Of a stretch of DNA of 19,751 nucleotides, positions 1-7,558 are shown one piece after another. The DNA comes from DSAR01 sp034437315 (lineage in GTDB: Bacteria; Chloroflexota; Anaerolineae; B4-G1), in contig DAOTUC010000370.1 of NCBI GenBank assembly GCA_034437315.1, positions 1 through 19,751 of the forward strand, in the 5' to 3' direction. The translations under genes and the position numbers were made by a program. The notes under the pieces were generated by a model. It searched no databases and was not told the DNA's origin. It saw nothing but the letters and a program-made list of their open reading frames with translations. Numbering within the stretch: position 1 is the first letter of the stretch; each line of letters begins with the position of its first letter.

Positions 1-788
1 GAGAGAGCCGGTTCCGCCGTCGTCCATTCGATGGTCAAGGTGTCGAGAGATTGGGTTGAGGTGACGTTAGTGATAAGATCGGATGCTTGCCACGAGTTGG
101 GGGCGGGCAGACGGTCGTTGGGGAAGGGCGTCTGGAAAAGAGCGCCCGCGTCCCAGAATGTGTCGTAGGGAGGATGATTGACGTCTGGCGAGACGTAAGT
201 AATGGCGGTGATCGTATCTCCAAGTGACTCGGCGGCGACGGTGTGCAACCCCCACTCGTAGAAATAGGTCTTTTCAGGCGACCAGACGACGTCGGTGGGC
301 AGAGCGGTCATATAGAGGCTATACGAACGTCCAAATGGATCGATGCCAATGCGCGCGTGGTGGTCAGCGCCCGCCTTGGAGTGATTCCGCCCGTACATAT
401 CGAACTGGTAAAAGGTGCAAGGTTGCACCTGGATACGTTGAAAGATGCCGGCTGTGTAGGAGGCCTCCCAATACCCGAAATAGATCTGGGCGTGATGTCC
501 ATCGTAACGCCAGGGTCGCCAGTCCCGCACATCGTCATACTCTGGGACCACGTTCCCTTGCCACCAGCGTTTCCAGCCATTGGCGATGAAGTGATTGGGG
601 TATTTCCAATAGAAGCCCTCTTCCATGCTGCCGTTGACCAGGAGATTTTCTCCCGTCTGGTTTTCGATGAATAAGTCTTGACGCTGCCAGGGGAAGGGCT
701 CCGATCCCCTGACGCTGTCTTCGCGCCCTTCCAAGAATAAGACAGCGCATAGAAGAGCAATGATTATGCAAAATGTTCGTCGTTTCAT
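1..788 (-). CDS. Secreted protein with N-terminal jelly-roll-like module (3' end off window)
   Basis: The reading frame is open from ATG at 788 to the left edge, so about 262 residues are visible and the C-terminus is missing. The N-terminus MKRRTFCIIIALLCAVLF is a signal peptide (basic start, hydrophobic core), so export is expected. Residues about 45-240 are rich in W, Y and G. They match, segment for segment, the N-terminal module of the secreted protease at 17703: an N-G-x-x-E-G opening, W near the middle, AGIFQRIQV-PCTFYQFDMYG, then a G-IDP-G segment and a closing FWDAG. This resembles CBM4/9-type jelly rolls, but the carbohydrate-binding role is inferred. After it, LDTLTIEWTT begins what looks like a Fn3-type domain. 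Only a weak purine stretch precedes the ATG. The gene lies 54 bp downstream of the GT-C gene ending at 843 and is probably in the same operon. What follows in the protein is unknown; a protease like its paralog is possible. Confidence 0.85.
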   Translation of the reverse strand, partial: MKRRTFCIIIALLCAVLFLEGREDSVRGSEPFPWQRQDLFIENQTGENLLVNGSMEEGFYWKYPNHFIANGWKRWWQGNVVPEYDDVRDWRPWRYDGHHAQIYFGYWEASYTAGIFQRIQVQPCTFYQFDMYGRNHSKAGADHHARIGIDPFGRSYSLYMTALPTDVVWSPEKTYFYEWGLHTVAAESLGDTITAITYVSPDVNHPPYDTFWDAGALFQTPFPNDRLPAPNSWQASDLITNVTSTQSLDTLTIEWTTAEPAL

Positions 789-842
789 ATCACTTCAATC
801 CCATTTTCTTAGAAATTGGGGAAAAGTAGACGGGATGAAATT

Positions 843-3125
843 TCAATCCTCAATTGATTTTGACCATATCGGCGCGGCGGCATCAAGAACCGGTTCTCCA
901 TCGACGGAGACCGGCAAGCGCGATCCATCGGTTGGGTCGTACAGGCCGACGGTGATACGCCCTCCCTGAGATGGGAGCGCCGAGGGCAGAGAACGAATAT
1001 CCAGGATCACATCCCCGGGCTGCCAGAGCGAGGTCGGGAAAGCGCCGCCCATCGGCGGGCCGTCTCCGGTGGCGATCTGAGCGCCCGATGCATCCTCGAG
1101 ATGGACGAAGACCGTGTAGTCGGTGGGGAGCGATTGGCGCGCTTCCCAGCACAGGTCTACGGCGACGTTCCCGTCGGCGGGTTGGACTGTGACATGCGTC
1201 AATTGCGCCGCGTCGCCGAAGCGCACGTCGGAGGCCAATTTCCCGTCCGGGGGACAGGCCGGCGCGCGACCGGGCACGCGCAACGTCGTCAAAACCAGGC
1301 CCTTTCCCACGTCCCGGCCATCTATGCGTACCGGCAAGCGGTCGCCGCTCTCATATTCGTAGAACGTCGTCAACAAATCCCAGGCTTGGGTTGCCGCATC
1401 GCTTTCCGGCAGCCGGAAATTGTAATAGTCGGCGATTATCCGGCCGGACGACCAGGCAGTTGTGGGATAATTGCCCTGTCCGGGCCACGTGTTGTAGTTG
1501 AAGCGCAGACTATCGTCGCCGGGTATGGGCGAGGTCAGTTGAATGGCCAGGGCGTAATCTTGAGTGATGGGCGCCATCGCCTGCCAATATAACGTCACGT
1601 CAAGGTAAAGCGGGTCGTCGACGATCTGTGCGTCATATCCCGCGAGAGTGATTGCTGGGCCAAAGGTCGCATCCAAAGAATGAGAGATAGGCGGACCGCT
1701 GGCCTCGTCATAAACTCGCGGCGGCGCGAAGAAAGGATATAACTCCCATCTCAATGCCGCTAGAGCAGCTACTGCCAGCACGAGAACAAGACATCTGCTT
1801 CCCCAGACACGCCAGTTCGCTGGAAGGAGGCGCAGCACACCATAGGCCAAGAGCGCAGAAATGGTTGCAGTAGCCGGAAACAGTAACCGGCCGCCGGGGG
1901 CCGGCGTGAGCATATTCCAGCGCAACCACGCAAAAAAGATAATGCCGAACCACAGGACTAGGAAGAACAGCGCTGACCGATTGGGCTGCTCTGCTTTACG
2001 ATAGGCTGGCCCTCTCTCACCCCGCACAAGTCCCCACGTGAAACCAGCCAATCCCACCGCCGTCAACAAACTATAGAGGACGTAAAACCGATTGCTGAAA
2101 AAAGAGCAGGCGATCTGGCCCCAAAAGGAGCGGAACACGAGACCAAACTCGTTCAGCGGAAGGATAGGGGATCCCCGCAGGCCGACCATGTTGAGCATCG
2201 GCTGTAAAGCCGTGAGATCGCCGTACAATTGCCAGTTGCGCCAGAACCACCAACCTGAAATGGCGACCGCTATGACGCCAATCAGCGCCCCGTGGAGGAT
2301 CGGTGTGGCGGCCATCGTCCACCGTGTGTGTCGTGGGGCAGGTTCAGAGCGGTAACGGTGCCAGGCGATTTCGAGCAAAACGAGGCCGATCAACGCCCAA
2401 AGCCCCAGGCCGCTTAATTTGGAAAGAGCGGCCAGGCCAGCTAAAATACCCAATCCCACCGAACGTCGCCACGAAGGCCCTCGCTGATGCGTGAACAGGG
2501 CCAGGTAGAGACCGATGGTGGTCAGAGGGGTGACCAGGTTATCGTTGTTTACACCGCTGGCGACAGAGAGAAACTGGGGATTGAAGGCGGTGATAGCGGC
2601 AGCCAGGAGAGCGGCCCGTGGTCGATGAGGAAACACCAGCCGCGTGACGGCATAGACGCCCAAGACGGTCAACGCTTGCAAAAAGGGCGTCAACGCACGT
2701 AGGACGTGTAACGTCAGTAGCGCGCCGTCCCATGGGAAGGCATCCCGCGATGGATTGTGGTAGAGGCCATGCTTGTTATATGGGTGATCCGATGGGCCGC
2801 ATGCGACGAACGGGTTACTCACCAGGTAAACGTTCATATCCTCACTGGAGAGGCCCAGCAAGCGGGTCGCTCCGGCCATCAAAATGTAATAGAGGGGCGG
2901 TTGAGAGGCCTCTTGACGATAGAAGTATTGTTTCTGTAGCACCGGATCGTGAACGGGGAGCGATCCGGTCTCGGCGATGCAACGAATGGCGGAAAAGTGC
3001 TCAATTTCGTCCAGGTTTTCAAAGGGGCCCATCACCATGCCATAAGCCCAGGCCAAAGCGAGGAAAGAGATGAGAATGAGCCACAGTTCCCTATTGGCTA
3101 CAATGTGAGAAATATATTTTTTAAT
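843..3125 (-). CDS. GT-C fold membrane glycosyltransferase with two C-terminal beta-sandwich modules; ATT start
   Basis: A polytopic membrane protein of 760 residues if started at ATT 3125. It probably transfers sugar from a polyprenyl-phosphate donor outside the membrane. The N-terminal helix (residues about 14-31) is followed by an acidic loop, FENLDEIEH (D39, E40), at the position of the catalytic acidic pair of PMT/ArnT enzymes. SQPPLYY (around 74-80) and a GVNNDN segment are shared with the protein at 12680-14944, so the two are paralogs. Residues about 490-618 and 635-750 are two tandem extracytoplasmic modules with the pattern FPTSLWQPGD...VGLYD...SRLPV. No ATG, GTG or TTG occurs in frame before TTG 3056, which would remove the first helix and has no ribosome-binding site. 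ATT 3125 has GGAG 8 nt upstream and restores the paralog's N-terminal length. It starts 13 bp after the upstream stop, so the genes are cotranscribed. The GT-C assignment is strong; donor and acceptor are unknown. DUF2142-like is an alternative family label. Confidence 0.85.
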   Translation of the reverse strand: MKKYISHIVANRELWLILISFLALAWAYGMVMGPFENLDEIEHFSAIRCIAETGSLPVHDPVLQKQYFYRQEASQPPLYYILMAGATRLLGLSSEDMNVYLVSNPFVACGPSDHPYNKHGLYHNPSRDAFPWDGALLTLHVLRALTPFLQALTVLGVYAVTRLVFPHRPRAALLAAAITAFNPQFLSVASGVNNDNLVTPLTTIGLYLALFTHQRGPSWRRSVGLGILAGLAALSKLSGLGLWALIGLVLLEIAWHRYRSEPAPRHTRWTMAATPILHGALIGVIAVAISGWWFWRNWQLYGDLTALQPMLNMVGLRGSPILPLNEFGLVFRSFWGQIACSFFSNRFYVLYSLLTAVGLAGFTWGLVRGERGPAYRKAEQPNRSALFFLVLWFGIIFFAWLRWNMLTPAPGGRLLFPATATISALLAYGVLRLLPANWRVWGSRCLVLVLAVAALAALRWELYPFFAPPRVYDEASGPPISHSLDATFGPAITLAGYDAQIVDDPLYLDVTLYWQAMAPITQDYALAIQLTSPIPGDDSLRFNYNTWPGQGNYPTTAWSSGRIIADYYNFRLPESDAATQAWDLLTTFYEYESGDRLPVRIDGRDVGKGLVLTTLRVPGRAPACPPDGKLASDVRFGDAAQLTHVTVQPADGNVAVDLCWEARQSLPTDYTVFVHLEDASGAQIATGDGPPMGGAFPTSLWQPGDVILDIRSLPSALPSQGGRITVGLYDPTDGSRLPVSVDGEPVLDAAAPIWSKSIED

Positions 3126-3131
3126 CGTGAG

Positions 3132-3137
3132 CTCTCC
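3132..3137 (-). promoter_or_regulatory. Ribosome-binding site that selects an ATT start
   Basis: On the minus strand GGAGAG lies one base after the TAG stop of the preceding gene. It is followed by CTCACG and then ATT AAA AAA. The GGAG-to-ATT gap is 8 nt, ideal for initiation. No standard start codon is available at that distance in the frame of the downstream GT-C gene, which is why ATT 3125 is proposed. Confidence 0.55.
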
Positions 3138-3138
3138 G

Positions 3139-5178
3139 CTAGATTTTGCATCCTGATGATGTAATCCACTTGACCAATCTGATGAACCAAAGCGCGCTGG
3201 CGACGCTGCCGCCGCCCAATACCAAGATCAGGATTATAATCAATATCCGCGCTTGTGGCAAGGGAATCCCGCTGGTCCACACCTGCCAGGGCCACATATC
3301 GAAAGGGCGGGCGTTGAACGGGTCGTAGAACCAGCGCATGGCTTCCCAACTCCAGGGGCGGGCGGCGTTCACGGGCATAGGGCGCGGCAAATTCGCCTCC
3401 CTAAAAGCCAATTGCTCCCCGTCGCTCAACACGTCTACTCGCTCGACGAAAACGCTTAGATCGCGGGGATCCCCCGGCGCCATCCAGGTCGTCGCCGTCA
3501 TCTCTAGCGTGCCGGGGAAAATTTGCACAGTCTCGTGGGGAATGGTCAAGTTTTCCCACCATCGTGTTTCACGTTCGTTTTCCGCGATGAGGCGCCGCTC
3601 CGCAGGTAAAGGCGCGCCGTCGTAGAGAAGGCTTAGACCCGTCCACGCGCTGGCGGCCGCGTCGGATGAGCGAGGGCGCGAGTACGAGATTTGGACCGTC
3701 ATCGCTTGCTCCGGTCGAGCATAGATGCGCAACCGCCCGCGCTCCCCCATCCAGCGGCCAAAGGGGGCCAGGTCAGGCGCTTCAACATCGTAAAAGCCAT
3801 CGTCGATCATATAGAATTGCTCGCCGGCCGCCCGCAGGTCGTGATCGTATTGTCGCCACGCTTTGACCTGTTGGGGCCACAAGCGCCATTGAGCCGTCAG
3901 GGCTGATTGAGCCGGATAATACAATTGATGATCGAATTGCACTGTGCTGAACACGTAAGTGCTGTAATCGACCAGGATGGTGGATGCCTGTATCCAGAAA
4001 CCGAGTGTGAATAGCAGCGTGGCGGCGCCGACGCGCCATACGCGCCCGACGTCGATGCGCTCCAGGCATGCGCCGATGGGCAAGGTGAGGAACGGTGTGA
4101 TGCAGACGATGTAACGCGGCCCCCAGTTGGCGCCGCCGTGCCAACGATGGACCAGACTGTAGAACAAGGGATAGATCGCGGCGATTGTAAACATCAACCA
4201 TGCTTCATTCCGGCGGCGGCGCGCCAATGCTGGCATTCCCCATAACGCCAACACGGTCGGCGGCGAGAAAAAGAAGAAACCTTTGCCGGAACTGAAGAAA
4301 AAGCTATACAGGCTGGTCAGGGGAGTCGCCGTCGTCGACCAATCATTTATCGCGCGGATTGGAGGCCCTTTAGTGTACCCGGTCTCCAACAGATTGCCAA
4401 AACGCGCGTAATTGAACGCCATCAAAGCGCCGACGATGAGTGCAAAGGCGACGCCTCCTGCTAGCGCCGTACGAGCGGCCCAATGCCATCGGGTATGTTG
4501 CCCATTGCAGCGCAAAAATTCTAGCCAGATGTAGAGCGCGAAAGCCGGCATCGCCGCCGCCATCACGTATTTGCTCGTGATCCCCAGTCCCATAGCAGCG
4601 CCGGCCAAAGAGATCCATCCCCAATGCCCGGTCTGCTTGTAGCGATACATCGCCCAAGCCGCCGCAACCAGCCAAAAGGTGAGAAGCGTCTCGGCGAAGA
4701 ACGTGCGGGCATAGGGCCAGCCGATCGTGGCTAACCCGTAGGTCAGCGCGACGAAAAGAGCCGTTCGGCGGCGGTAGCCCAGGTCCACGCCGAACAGATA
4801 GAGGATCGCGGTCGTCGCTGCGTGGACGGGGCTGTTAAATAAACAGACAAAGAAGCGGGTAAAGTAACCGGTGAATGAGGGAGGGAAAAATCGGGCGATC
4901 CAACGCCCTGCCCAATAGAATGGCACGGTTAGCAACGACTGCAATGGCCCGGTGATGGCATAGAGATTGCCATCCGGCGCACGGACGACGGCTCTGGGGG
5001 CGTTGCTCGCTCGTTCTGGTTCCAATTGGGCAAAAGTACCGCGTTCGACGAGGCTCTCGGTCACGATAAACATCGTCTCGGCGTCTTGAATATCGATGTG
5101 CGCCCGCGCTGTCAGCCAGCATAGGCAAGACAATAGACAGAATAACGCCAACGCCAAACGTACATCAAATCGCTTCAT
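3139..5178 (-). CDS. PMT/ArnT-like GT-C membrane glycosyltransferase
   Basis: A 679-residue multi-spanning protein. Helix 1 lies at residues about 7-22, followed by the acidic loop HIDIQDAET (D29, D32, E34), which corresponds to the catalytic loop of GT39-type enzymes that use polyprenyl-phosphate sugars. Many helices follow, with ANWGPRYIVCITPF typical of the late membrane part. Then comes an extracytoplasmic beta-rich region (about residues 440-640) and a final helix at about 643-666. That closing helix and the lack of the W-x-PGD/RLPV module set it apart from the other GT-C proteins here. The frame stays open upstream to an ATG at 5301. I chose ATG 5178 because the protein then begins with a charged residue stretch and a helix, and because a candidate promoter lies at 5221-5248, downstream of 5301. 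There is no strong Shine-Dalgarno. It is probably the first gene of the left operon. Substrate unknown. Confidence 0.85.
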   Translation of the reverse strand: MKRFDVRLALALFCLLSCLCWLTARAHIDIQDAETMFIVTESLVERGTFAQLEPERASNAPRAVVRAPDGNLYAITGPLQSLLTVPFYWAGRWIARFFPPSFTGYFTRFFVCLFNSPVHAATTAILYLFGVDLGYRRRTALFVALTYGLATIGWPYARTFFAETLLTFWLVAAAWAMYRYKQTGHWGWISLAGAAMGLGITSKYVMAAAMPAFALYIWLEFLRCNGQHTRWHWAARTALAGGVAFALIVGALMAFNYARFGNLLETGYTKGPPIRAINDWSTTATPLTSLYSFFFSSGKGFFFFSPPTVLALWGMPALARRRRNEAWLMFTIAAIYPLFYSLVHRWHGGANWGPRYIVCITPFLTLPIGACLERIDVGRVWRVGAATLLFTLGFWIQASTILVDYSTYVFSTVQFDHQLYYPAQSALTAQWRLWPQQVKAWRQYDHDLRAAGEQFYMIDDGFYDVEAPDLAPFGRWMGERGRLRIYARPEQAMTVQISYSRPRSSDAAASAWTGLSLLYDGAPLPAERRLIAENERETRWWENLTIPHETVQIFPGTLEMTATTWMAPGDPRDLSVFVERVDVLSDGEQLAFREANLPRPMPVNAARPWSWEAMRWFYDPFNARPFDMWPWQVWTSGIPLPQARILIIILILVLGGGSVASALWFIRLVKWITSSGCKI

Positions 5179-5220
5179 ATATTTTTGCTTTGCGCCAAAT
5201 CCCCCTGGGAACTCGACGTC

Positions 5221-5248
5221 ATTATCCACGAAAACTATTCTTTGTCCA
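5221..5248 (-). promoter_or_regulatory. Candidate sigma-70-type promoter for the left operon
   Basis: On the minus strand TGGACA (5248-5243), a 16-nt spacer and GATAAT (5226-5221) each differ from consensus by one base. A transcript would start near 5214 and give a leader of about 36 nt before ATG 5178. Seen by eye only. Confidence 0.45.
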
Positions 5249-5259
5249 GTTGTAGCCAC

Positions 5260-5301
5260 TTGCCCTCCCGCAGATTTTCTACCCAACCTGCGGGAGGGCA
5301 A
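5260..5301. repeat. Perfect 14-bp inverted repeat between divergent promoters
   Basis: TTGCCCTCCCGCAG (5260-5273) and its exact reverse complement (5288-5301) enclose a 14-nt loop. The inner bases can extend the pairing with one mismatch. It sits between the minus-strand -35 (5243-5248) and the plus-strand -35 (5323-5328). No T-run follows on either side, so a rho-independent terminator is unlikely. It could be an operator or a REP-type dispersed palindrome. No second copy was noticed in the window. Confidence 0.85.
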
Positions 5302-5322
5302 ACTGAGCCATGACGTCCAGTC

Positions 5323-5350
5323 TTGAAAAATCGCTTAATCATGTTACAAT
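5323..5350 (+). promoter_or_regulatory. Candidate promoter for the plus-strand glycan genes
   Basis: TTGAAA (5323-5328), a 16-nt spacer and TACAAT (5345-5350) each have one mismatch to consensus. Transcription would begin near 5357. This rules against an ATG start at 5310 for the GT2 gene and fits the GTG at 5382. Confidence 0.5.
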
Positions 5351-5381
5351 GCCGCCCGTTGCGCTGTCCTGGAGATTGAAC

Positions 5382-6350
5382 GTGAGGGGAAACATACAAG
5401 TGTACAGAGAAAAGATGATTGGCGTTGTGGTGCCGGCTTACAACGAGGAAAAGCTGATCGGGCGCACCCTGGACGCCATCCCCGATTTCGTGGATCGGGT
5501 CGTCGTGGTGGACGATTGCAGCCACGACGGGACGGCCGAACGGGTGCAGGCGCGCGTTGCAGGACAGCCGGAGCGGGTGGCCCTGATTCGGCACGACGTC
5601 AATCAGGGGGTGGGGGGAGCAATCGCTACCGGGTACAAGTGGTGTCGCGATCACGGGGTAGACGCGGCGGTGGTGATGGCCGGGGATGCGCAGATGGACC
5701 CCGCCGACCTGCCGGCGCTGCTGGATCCGGTGGTGGATGGCGAGGTGGATTACGCCAAAGGCAACCGGCTGTTCACCGGGGATGCGTGGAACCAGATCCC
5801 CAAGATTCGCTACCTGGGCAACTCGGCCATGTCGCTGCTGACCAAGATCGCGTCGGGTTACTGGCACGTGGCCGATTCGCAGTCGGGCTACACCGCCATC
5901 AGCGCCAGGGCCCTCAGAACGATTGATTGGGATCGAATGTATAAGCGGTACGGACAGCCCAACGATCTGCTGGTGCGGCTCAACGTCTACAATTTCCACG
6001 TGCGCGACGTGCCGGTCAGGCCGGTGTACAACATTGGCGAGAAATCGGGCGTCAAACCGCTGCGCATGATCCCCAAGCTATCGTGGTTGTTGTTCAAGCT
6101 CTTCCTTTACCGCATGGTACAGAAGTACGTGATTCGGGACTTTCACCCGTTGCTGTTTTTCTACTTAATGGGGGGGATGCTGTTCACGCCGGGGGTGTTG
6201 TTCGGCCTATACCTGCTCTTTTATCGCCTGTTTGTGGGACGAGTGGCGCCGACCAGCGCACTGTTCGCCGTCTTTCTCTTCGTATCGGGCCTGCAAGCCA
6301 TCTTTTTCGCCATGTGGTTCGATATGGAGTATAATCGGGATCTGCGGTGA
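5382..6350 (+). CDS. GT2 glycosyltransferase, DPM1/GtrB-like polyprenyl-phosphate sugar synthase
   Basis: A 322-residue enzyme predicted to move a sugar from a nucleotide donor to polyprenyl phosphate at the cytoplasmic face. The GT-A core starts at MIGVVVPAYNEE (residues 12-23). It carries VVDDCSHDG (about 43-50), the metal-binding GDAQMDP (about 101-107) and DSQSGYTAI (165 onward), all characteristic of the DPM/DPG-synthase branch. Two C-terminal helices (about 257-280 and 293-313) anchor it, as in GtrB-type enzymes. The frame is open from ATG 5310, but that lies upstream of the candidate promoter. GTG 5382 has GGAG 7 nt upstream and is preferred; GTG 5400 is another option. Codon use is GC-rich (60-nt line 5701-5760 is 68% GC by hand count), unlike the next gene. 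It could supply donor for the GT-C transferases on both sides. The sugar is not readable from sequence. Confidence 0.9.
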   Translation: MRGNIQVYREKMIGVVVPAYNEEKLIGRTLDAIPDFVDRVVVVDDCSHDGTAERVQARVAGQPERVALIRHDVNQGVGGAIATGYKWCRDHGVDAAVVMAGDAQMDPADLPALLDPVVDGEVDYAKGNRLFTGDAWNQIPKIRYLGNSAMSLLTKIASGYWHVADSQSGYTAISARALRTIDWDRMYKRYGQPNDLLVRLNVYNFHVRDVPVRPVYNIGEKSGVKPLRMIPKLSWLLFKLFLYRMVQKYVIRDFHPLLFFYLMGGMLFTPGVLFGLYLLFYRLFVGRVAPTSALFAVFLFVSGLQAIFFAMWFDMEYNRDLR

Positions 6351-7555
6351 GAGCGTTGCGCATTGCTATAATTTCGCATGCCTATCCATATCTTGAAGAG
6401 AGTCACGCAGGGCAGTTTGTCCACGAGCTTGCTTCTACTCTGGTGAAACTTGGCCATCAAGTTTATTCTGTCATTCCCTTGCCCTCTTTTGACCATAGGG
6501 GGGAGATGGACAGTGTTCACCTGGAGTTCTATGAAACGAGAGACCGGGTCAGTTACGGTCGGGCCGACAATGAATACATTAAGACTCCCAAGGTAGCTGT
6601 AGCACTTTCTTTAGGTAGAGCAATGATTAAGCTGTATCAGGTGGTAAGAGAACACGATATTGATGTGATCCACGCACATTGGGCAGTTCCGATGGGCTTT
6701 GTGTCCAGCCTCGTTAAGTTAATGACTGACAAACCGTTGGTAATCACCACCCACGGTCGTGACGTATACGTCGACCCGGAAGCAGGAGCTATTGTGCCCG
6801 AGTTGTGGTATGTTCGTCCGTTTCTTCGTTTTGCATTGAGACAAGCGGACCGTGTGATATCGGTTAGCCAAGATTGCCGCCGTCACACGGTGGCTGCCGG
6901 GGCCTCCCCTGATAGAACTAGCGTGATATACAATGGAGTCGATGCTAAACGTTTCTCTCCGATAGAGAGCAATGAGCATATCCGGCAGATTTTGGGGGTT
7001 TCAGATGCGGCTAGATTAGTTTTATTTGTTGGTTCGCTGAGAAGCTACAAAGGGGTTGACGTGCTCATTCGAGCCATGCCCCTTGTTTTAGAGTCTGAGC
7101 CGTTGGCTGTGGTCGTGATAATTGGAAGCGGACCTCAAAAGAAGGATCTGATCGCGCTGCGGGATCGTCTGGGGTTGCAGAAAGCGGTGATTTTCGCTGG
7201 TTCGATTCCGAACTCGGAGATCGTTTCCTATGAAAACGAGTGTGATGTATTTGTTTTGTCGTCACGGAGGGAGAGTTTTGGAATTGCAGCCGTAGAAGCT
7301 ATGGCTTGTGCGAAGCCTGTTATTGGTACAAAAGTAGGTGGACTTAAAGAGGTGATAGATGATGGTCAGACGGGTATACTAGTCGAACCCAATAATTCTG
7401 AACAATTGGCCAAGGCTATCCTTCAGGTTCTTGAGGATAAGTCTTATGCTCAAAGGCTAGGTGAAAATGCCCGTCGCAAAGTTGAAGCAAAATTCGATTG
7501 GGTAAAGATTGCACGTCGAACAATCAACCTGTATGGTGACGTATTGGAGAGCTAA
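6347..7555 (+). CDS. GT4 family glycosyltransferase
   Basis: A 402-residue GT-B retaining glycosyltransferase, soluble or peripheral, probably acting in cytoplasmic assembly of a glycan. The N-terminal Rossmann half begins RIAIISHAYPY and contains VIHAHWAVP (about 107-115) and TTHGRDVY. The C-terminal half contains VIYNGVD (193-199), LFVGSLRSYKG (226-236), and the donor-binding ESFGIAAVE (E309 and E317, the E-x7-E motif). It is full length for the family. The start is GTG 6347, overlapping the GT2 stop by 4 bp (GTGA), so the two are translationally coupled. Base composition drops sharply here (lines 6361-6420 and 7321-7380 are 43% and 40% GC by hand count), a sign that this gene and the next came from a different source than the GT2 gene. 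Donor and acceptor unknown. Confidence 0.92.
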   Translation: MRALRIAIISHAYPYLEESHAGQFVHELASTLVKLGHQVYSVIPLPSFDHRGEMDSVHLEFYETRDRVSYGRADNEYIKTPKVAVALSLGRAMIKLYQVVREHDIDVIHAHWAVPMGFVSSLVKLMTDKPLVITTHGRDVYVDPEAGAIVPELWYVRPFLRFALRQADRVISVSQDCRRHTVAAGASPDRTSVIYNGVDAKRFSPIESNEHIRQILGVSDAARLVLFVGSLRSYKGVDVLIRAMPLVLESEPLAVVVIIGSGPQKKDLIALRDRLGLQKAVIFAGSIPNSEIVSYENECDVFVLSSRRESFGIAAVEAMACAKPVIGTKVGGLKEVIDDGQTGILVEPNNSEQLAKAILQVLEDKSYAQRLGENARRKVEAKFDWVKIARRTINLYGDVLES

Positions 7556-7558
7556 CTT

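Noticed and set aside
308..760. 150-residue minus-strand frame near the left edge.
   Set aside because: The neighbouring minus-strand frame from ATG 788 encodes a signal peptide and a module with a paralog in the window; the 150-residue frame matches nothing.
5179..5301. ATG at 5301 as the start of the left GT-C protein.
   Set aside because: It would put the palindrome and the candidate promoter inside the coding region and add 41 residues unlike any family N-terminus.
5260..5301. Palindrome read as a rho-independent terminator.
   Set aside because: No T-run on either side, and it lies upstream of both divergent genes rather than after a gene end.
5310..5381. ATG at 5310 as the start of the GT2 enzyme.
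   Set aside because: It lies upstream of the TTGAAA/TACAAT promoter, and GTG 5382 has a better-placed GGAG.
5235..5999. 254-residue open frame on the minus strand opposite the GT2 gene.
   Set aside because: It is the complement of strongly conserved GT2 codons, and it crosses the divergent promoter region.
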